From assembly GCA_006937955.1 (NCBI GenBank), contig SSNP01000051.1, positions 1,308,162-1,372,161 on the forward strand: DNA of 64,000 nt, written 5' to 3'. The notes beneath the pieces are model-generated. The model worked only from the letters and a program-made list of their open reading frames with translations, had not been told where the DNA came from and searched no databases. Source of the DNA: Pachypanchax playfairii (Eukaryota > Chordata > Actinopteri > Cyprinodontiformes > Aplocheilidae). This document shows, piece by piece, positions 60,797 to 64,000 of this stretch. The translations under genes were made by a program, and so were the position numbers. The first letter of the stretch is position 1. Each line of letters starts with the position of its first letter.

Positions 60797-61350
60797 GAGG
60801 GCGGCGTGGAGGCCGCGCGACGAGGAGCCGGGACTCAGGAGGGCGGCGTGGAGGCCGCGCAACGAGGAGCCGGGACTCAGGAGGGCGGCGTGGAGGCCGC
60901 GCAACGAGGAGGCGCAGCGCGCCGGAGGAGTGGTCTTGAAGCCGTGGAGCGCCTGTCTCTTNGGGGACCCGGAGGAGGGAACAAACACACTGGGAAAACG
61001 ACAAGGGTAAACTAACAAACACTGAAAATGTCCCAACTTGCCTCATAACACCCTCCGACTGAGGCAAACTCGGGTGGCCTGTGGCAGGGACACGGAGACA
61101 CTCAGGAGGGCGGCGTGGAGGCCGCGCGACGAGGAGCCGGGACTCAGGAGGGCGGCGTGGAGGCCGCGCGACGAGGAGCCGGGACTCAGGAGGGCGGCGT
61201 GGAGGCCGCGCGACGAGGAGCCGGGACTCAGGAGGGCGGCGTGGAGGCCGCGCAACGAGGAGCCGGGACTCAGGAGGGCGGCGTGGAGGCCGCGCAACGA
61301 GGAGCCGGGACTCAGGAGGGCGGCGTGGAGGCCGCGCAACGAGGAGGCGC
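60797..61350. repeat. 42-bp minisatellite A, in two parts
   Basis: Unit ACTCAGGAGGGCGGCGTGGA plus GGCCGCGCGACGAGGAGCCG plus GG. Three units before the N at 60962 and six in the second version (about 61100-61350). Variants differ at GCGCGACG/GCGCAACG. Confidence 0.9.
60953..60962. other. Adapter remnant and single-N join
   Basis: CTGTCTCTT (60953-60961) then N. The nine bases equal the start of the reversed Tn5 mosaic end (CTGTCTCTTATACACATCT). The sequence leaves the intact version (GTGGAGCGCAGAGGC, about 61379-61393) exactly at the first adapter base. Sequence from 60963 restarts as a copy of 60654 onward. Confidence 0.88.
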
Positions 61351-61429
61351 AGCGCGCCGGAGGAGTGGTCTTGAAGCCGTGGAGCGCAGAGGCGCCTGGC
61401 GTCTGGTACAGGAGATGGAACTGATGATT

Positions 61430-63650
61430 TTGGAGGACCGTCGCGGACGGCGACGTCCTCGAACCCTTGCGTTGGAGGCACGTCGCGGACGGCGACGCCC
61501 TCGGACCCAGGCGCTGGAGGAGCGTCGCGGACGGCGACGTCCTCGGACCCTGGCGTTGGAGGAGCGTCGCGGACGGCGACGTCCTCGAACCCAGGAGGAG
61601 GTGCTGGAGGATCGTCGCGGACGGCGACGTCCTCGGACCCTGGTGTTGGAGGACCGTCGCGGACGGCGACGTCCTCAGACCCTGGCGTTGGAGGACCGTC
61701 GCGGACGGCGACGTCCTCGAACCCAGGAGGAGGTGCTGGAGGATCGTCGCGGACGGCGACGTCCTCGGACCCTGGTGTTGGAGGACCGTCGCGGACGGCG
61801 ACGTCCTCAAACCCAGGAGGAGGTGCTGGAGGCGCGTCGCGGACGGCGACGCCCTCGGCCCCAGGCGTTGGAGGACCGTCGCGGACGGCGGCGTCCTCGG
61901 ACCCTGGCGTTGGAGGACCGTCGCGGACGGCGACGTCCTCGAACCCAGGCGTTGGAGGCGCGTCGCGGACGGCGACGCCCTCGGACCCAGGCGTTGGAGG
62001 AGCGTCGCGGACGGCGACGCCCTCGGACCCTGGCGCTGGAGGACCGTCGCGGACGGCGACGTCCTCGAACCCTGGCGTTGGAGGCGCGTCGCGGACGGCG
62101 ACGCCCTCGGACCCAGGCGTTGGAGGAGCGTCGCGGACGGCGACGTCCTCGGACCCTGGCGTTGGAGGACCGTCGCGGACGGCGACGTCCTCGAACCCAG
62201 GAGGAGGTGCTGGAGGATCGTCGCGGACGGCGACGTCCTCGGACCCTGGTGTTGGAGGACCGTCGCGGACGGCGACGTCCTCAAACCCAGGAGGAGGTGC
62301 TGGAGGCGCGTCGCAGACGGCGACGCCCTCGGACCCAGGCGTTGGAGGACCGTCGCGGACGGCGACGTCCTCAGACCCTGGCGTTGGAGGACCGTCGCGG
62401 ACGGCGACGTCCTCGAACCCAGGCGTTGGAGGCACGTCGCGGACGGCGACGCCCTCGGACCCAGGCGCTGGAGGAGCGTCGCGGACGGCGACGTCCTCGG
62501 ACCCTGGCGTTGGAGGAGCGTCGCGGACGGCGACGTCCTCGAACCCAGGAGGAGGTGCTGGAGGACCGTCGCGGACGGCGACGTCCTCAAACCCAGGAGG
62601 ATGTGCTGGAGGCGCGTCGCGGACGGCGACGCCCTCGGCCCCAGGCGTTGGAGGACCGTCGCGGACGGCGACGTCCTCGAACCCTGGCGTTGGAGGCGCG
62701 TCGCGGACGGCGACGCCCTCGGACCCAGGCGTTGGAGGAGCGTCGCGGACGGCGACGTCCTCGGACCCTGGCGTTGGAGGAGCGTCGCGGACGGCGACGT
62801 CCTCGAACCCAGGAGGAGGTGCTGGAGGAGCGTCGCGGACGGCGACGTCCTCGGACCCTGGCGTTGGAGGAGCGTCGCGGACGGCGACGTCCTCGAACCC
62901 AGGAGGAGGTGCTGGAGGATCGTCGCGGACGGCGACGTCCTCGGACCCTGGCGTTAGAGGACCGTCGCGGACGGCGACGTCCTCGAACCCAGGAGGAGGT
63001 GCTGGAGGACCGTCGCGGACGGCGACGTCCTCGAACCCAGGAGGATGTGCTGGAGGCGCGTCGCGGACGGCGACGCCCTCGGCCCCAGGCGTTGGAGGAC
63101 CGTCGCGGACGGCGACGTCCTCGAACCCTGGCGTTGGAGGCGCGTCGCGGACGGCGACGCCCTCGGACCCAGGCGCTGGAGGAGCGTCGCGGACGGCGAC
63201 GTCCTCGGACCCTGGTGTTGGAGGACCGTCGCGGACGGCGACGTCCTCGGACCCTGGCGTTGGAGGACCGTCGCGGACGGCGACGTCCTCGAACCCAGGA
63301 GGAGGTGCTGGAGCATCGTCGCGGACGGCGACGTCCTCGGACCCTGGTGTTGGAGGACCGTCGCGGACGGCGACGTCCTCAAACCCAGGAGGAGGTGCTG
63401 GAGGCGCGTCGCAGACGGCGACGCCCTCGGACCCAGGCGTTGGAGGACCGTCGCGGACGGCGGCGTCCTCGAACCCTGGCGTTGGAGGCGCGTCGCGGAC
63501 GGCGACGCCCTTGGACCCAGGCGTTGGAGGACCGTCGCGGACGGCGACGTCCTCGAACCCTGGCGGAAGAGCTGGAGGGCCGTCGCGGACGGCGACGCCC
63601 TCGGCCCCTGGCGTTGGAGGCGCGCTGCGGACTGCAACGCCCTCGAACCC
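61430..63650. repeat. 42/48-bp CpG-rich minisatellite B, about 50 units
   Basis: The core GTCGCGGACGGCGACG recurs with two linker types: CCCTGGCGTTGGAGGA or CCCAGGCGTTGGAGG (42-bp unit) and CCCAGGAGGAGGTGCTGGAG (48-bp unit). Short and long units alternate in partly repeated orders, suggesting higher-order duplication. Each core holds a hairpin CGTCGC-GGACG-GCGACG (6-bp stem, 5-base loop). Confidence 0.93.
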
Positions 63651-63718
63651 AGGAGAAGGCGGACAGCGATCGACGGGACCCTCAGGCGGACAGCGGTCGT
63701 CGTCGGGACCCTCGTGAG

Positions 63719-64000
63719 ACCTGGAGGCGTCTGGACCCTCGTGAGAACTGGAACCTGGACCTTCGCGAGAACTGGAACCTGGACCCTCGCGAGACCTGGA
63801 ACCTGGACCCTCGCGAGACCTGGAACCTGGACCCTCGCGAGACCTGGAACCTGGACCCTCGCGAGACCTGGAACCTGGACCCTCTGGAGGACTGGAGCCC
63901 AGTCTGGAACCTGGACCCTCTGGAGGACTGGAACCTGGACCCTCTGGAGGACTGGAACCTGGACCCTCTGGAGGACTGGAACCTGGACCCTCTGGAGGAC
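63719..64000. repeat. 24-bp minisatellite C, runs off the edge
   Basis: CTGGAACCTGGACCCTCGCG plus AGAC (24 bp) repeated, changing from about 63870 to units with GGACCCTCTGGAGGACTGGA. Open at the window end. Confidence 0.9.

Larger units (their letters stand above)
60574..64000 (-). mobile_element. 3' internal region of the LTR element, filled with tandem repeats
   Basis: GC- and CpG-rich block between the polypurine tract and the window edge, composed almost entirely of three minisatellites (42-bp at 60797-61350, 42/48-bp at 61430-63650, 24-bp from 63719). Long frames exist at once in two minus frames (616 and 515 codons) and one plus frame (496 codons) because the units are multiples of three without stop codons. 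That simultaneous openness argues against reading any one as a gene. No reverse transcriptase, protease or integrase motif is seen. Whether the block is part of the element or an older locus it landed beside is inference. Confidence 0.45.

Noticed and set aside
60585..62435. 616-codon minus-strand frame, with overlapping 515- and 496-codon frames
   Set aside because: All three are open at once because the 42/48-bp units lack stops in those frames. The frame also crosses an N and adapter sequence. No domain is present.

Overview
The window looks like teleost fish nuclear DNA. It is AT-rich, carries no recognisable prokaryotic operon, rRNA or intact tRNA gene, and is packed with repeat families typical of ray-finned fish: Tc1-like, Tigger/pogo-like, PIF/Harbinger, hAT-type and TTAA-target DNA transposons, L2/Rex/RTE-like LINE fragments, tRNA-derived SINEs, an LTR, and many micro- and minisatellites. 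I recognise no host protein-coding gene, so the window is best read as intergenic or large-intron sequence. All assignments come from reading motifs, termini and target-site duplications; no database search was possible. | Layout. 0-10 kb: a TTAA-bounded element (106-1646), two LINE reverse-transcriptase fragments (about 1.77 and 2.47-3.43 kb), a CpG-rich promoter-like island (4.84-5.24 kb) between two related repeat units, and a second TTAA-bounded element (8694-9463). 10-20 kb: SINEs, a Harbinger element (11395-12558), a (TTTAC)23 array, and a Tigger-like element (14914-16928) with a Tc1-like element (15242-16782) nested in its TA microsatellite. 20-30 kb: a third TTAA-type element, a GATA array, a TA-flanked relic, a Tc1-like element present as a perfect inverted palindrome (23286-25141), and hAT-type miniature elements. 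30-45 kb: a 36-bp minisatellite (33.3-34.5 kb), more hAT-type elements, and an L2-like LINE inserted in another DNA transposon. 45-57 kb: a LINE fragment, a TTAA element with an exon remnant, a SINE, and a detached Tc1 terminus. 59.8-64 kb: an LTR (59840-60573) followed by a GC-rich block of 42/48-bp and 24-bp tandem repeats running off the window edge. | Two themes deserve attention. First, two TTAA-bounded elements carry minus-strand coding exons sharing a WRxL...TDA...FL motif and ending at a consensus splice donor at the same protein position. A third, degenerate element carries a related basic RINIG segment, and a fourth carries a short acidic MSDYE-type first exon. This suggests TTAA elements repeatedly carrying (or derived from) pieces of spliced genes. 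Second, the assembly itself has defects: single-N joins at 15990, 16118, 24181 and 60962 sit beside duplicated or inverted sequence. At 24181 and 60962 the junction carries Tn5 transposon mosaic-end (tagmentation adapter) sequence. The palindrome and the duplications are therefore probably library or gap-filling artefacts rather than biology.
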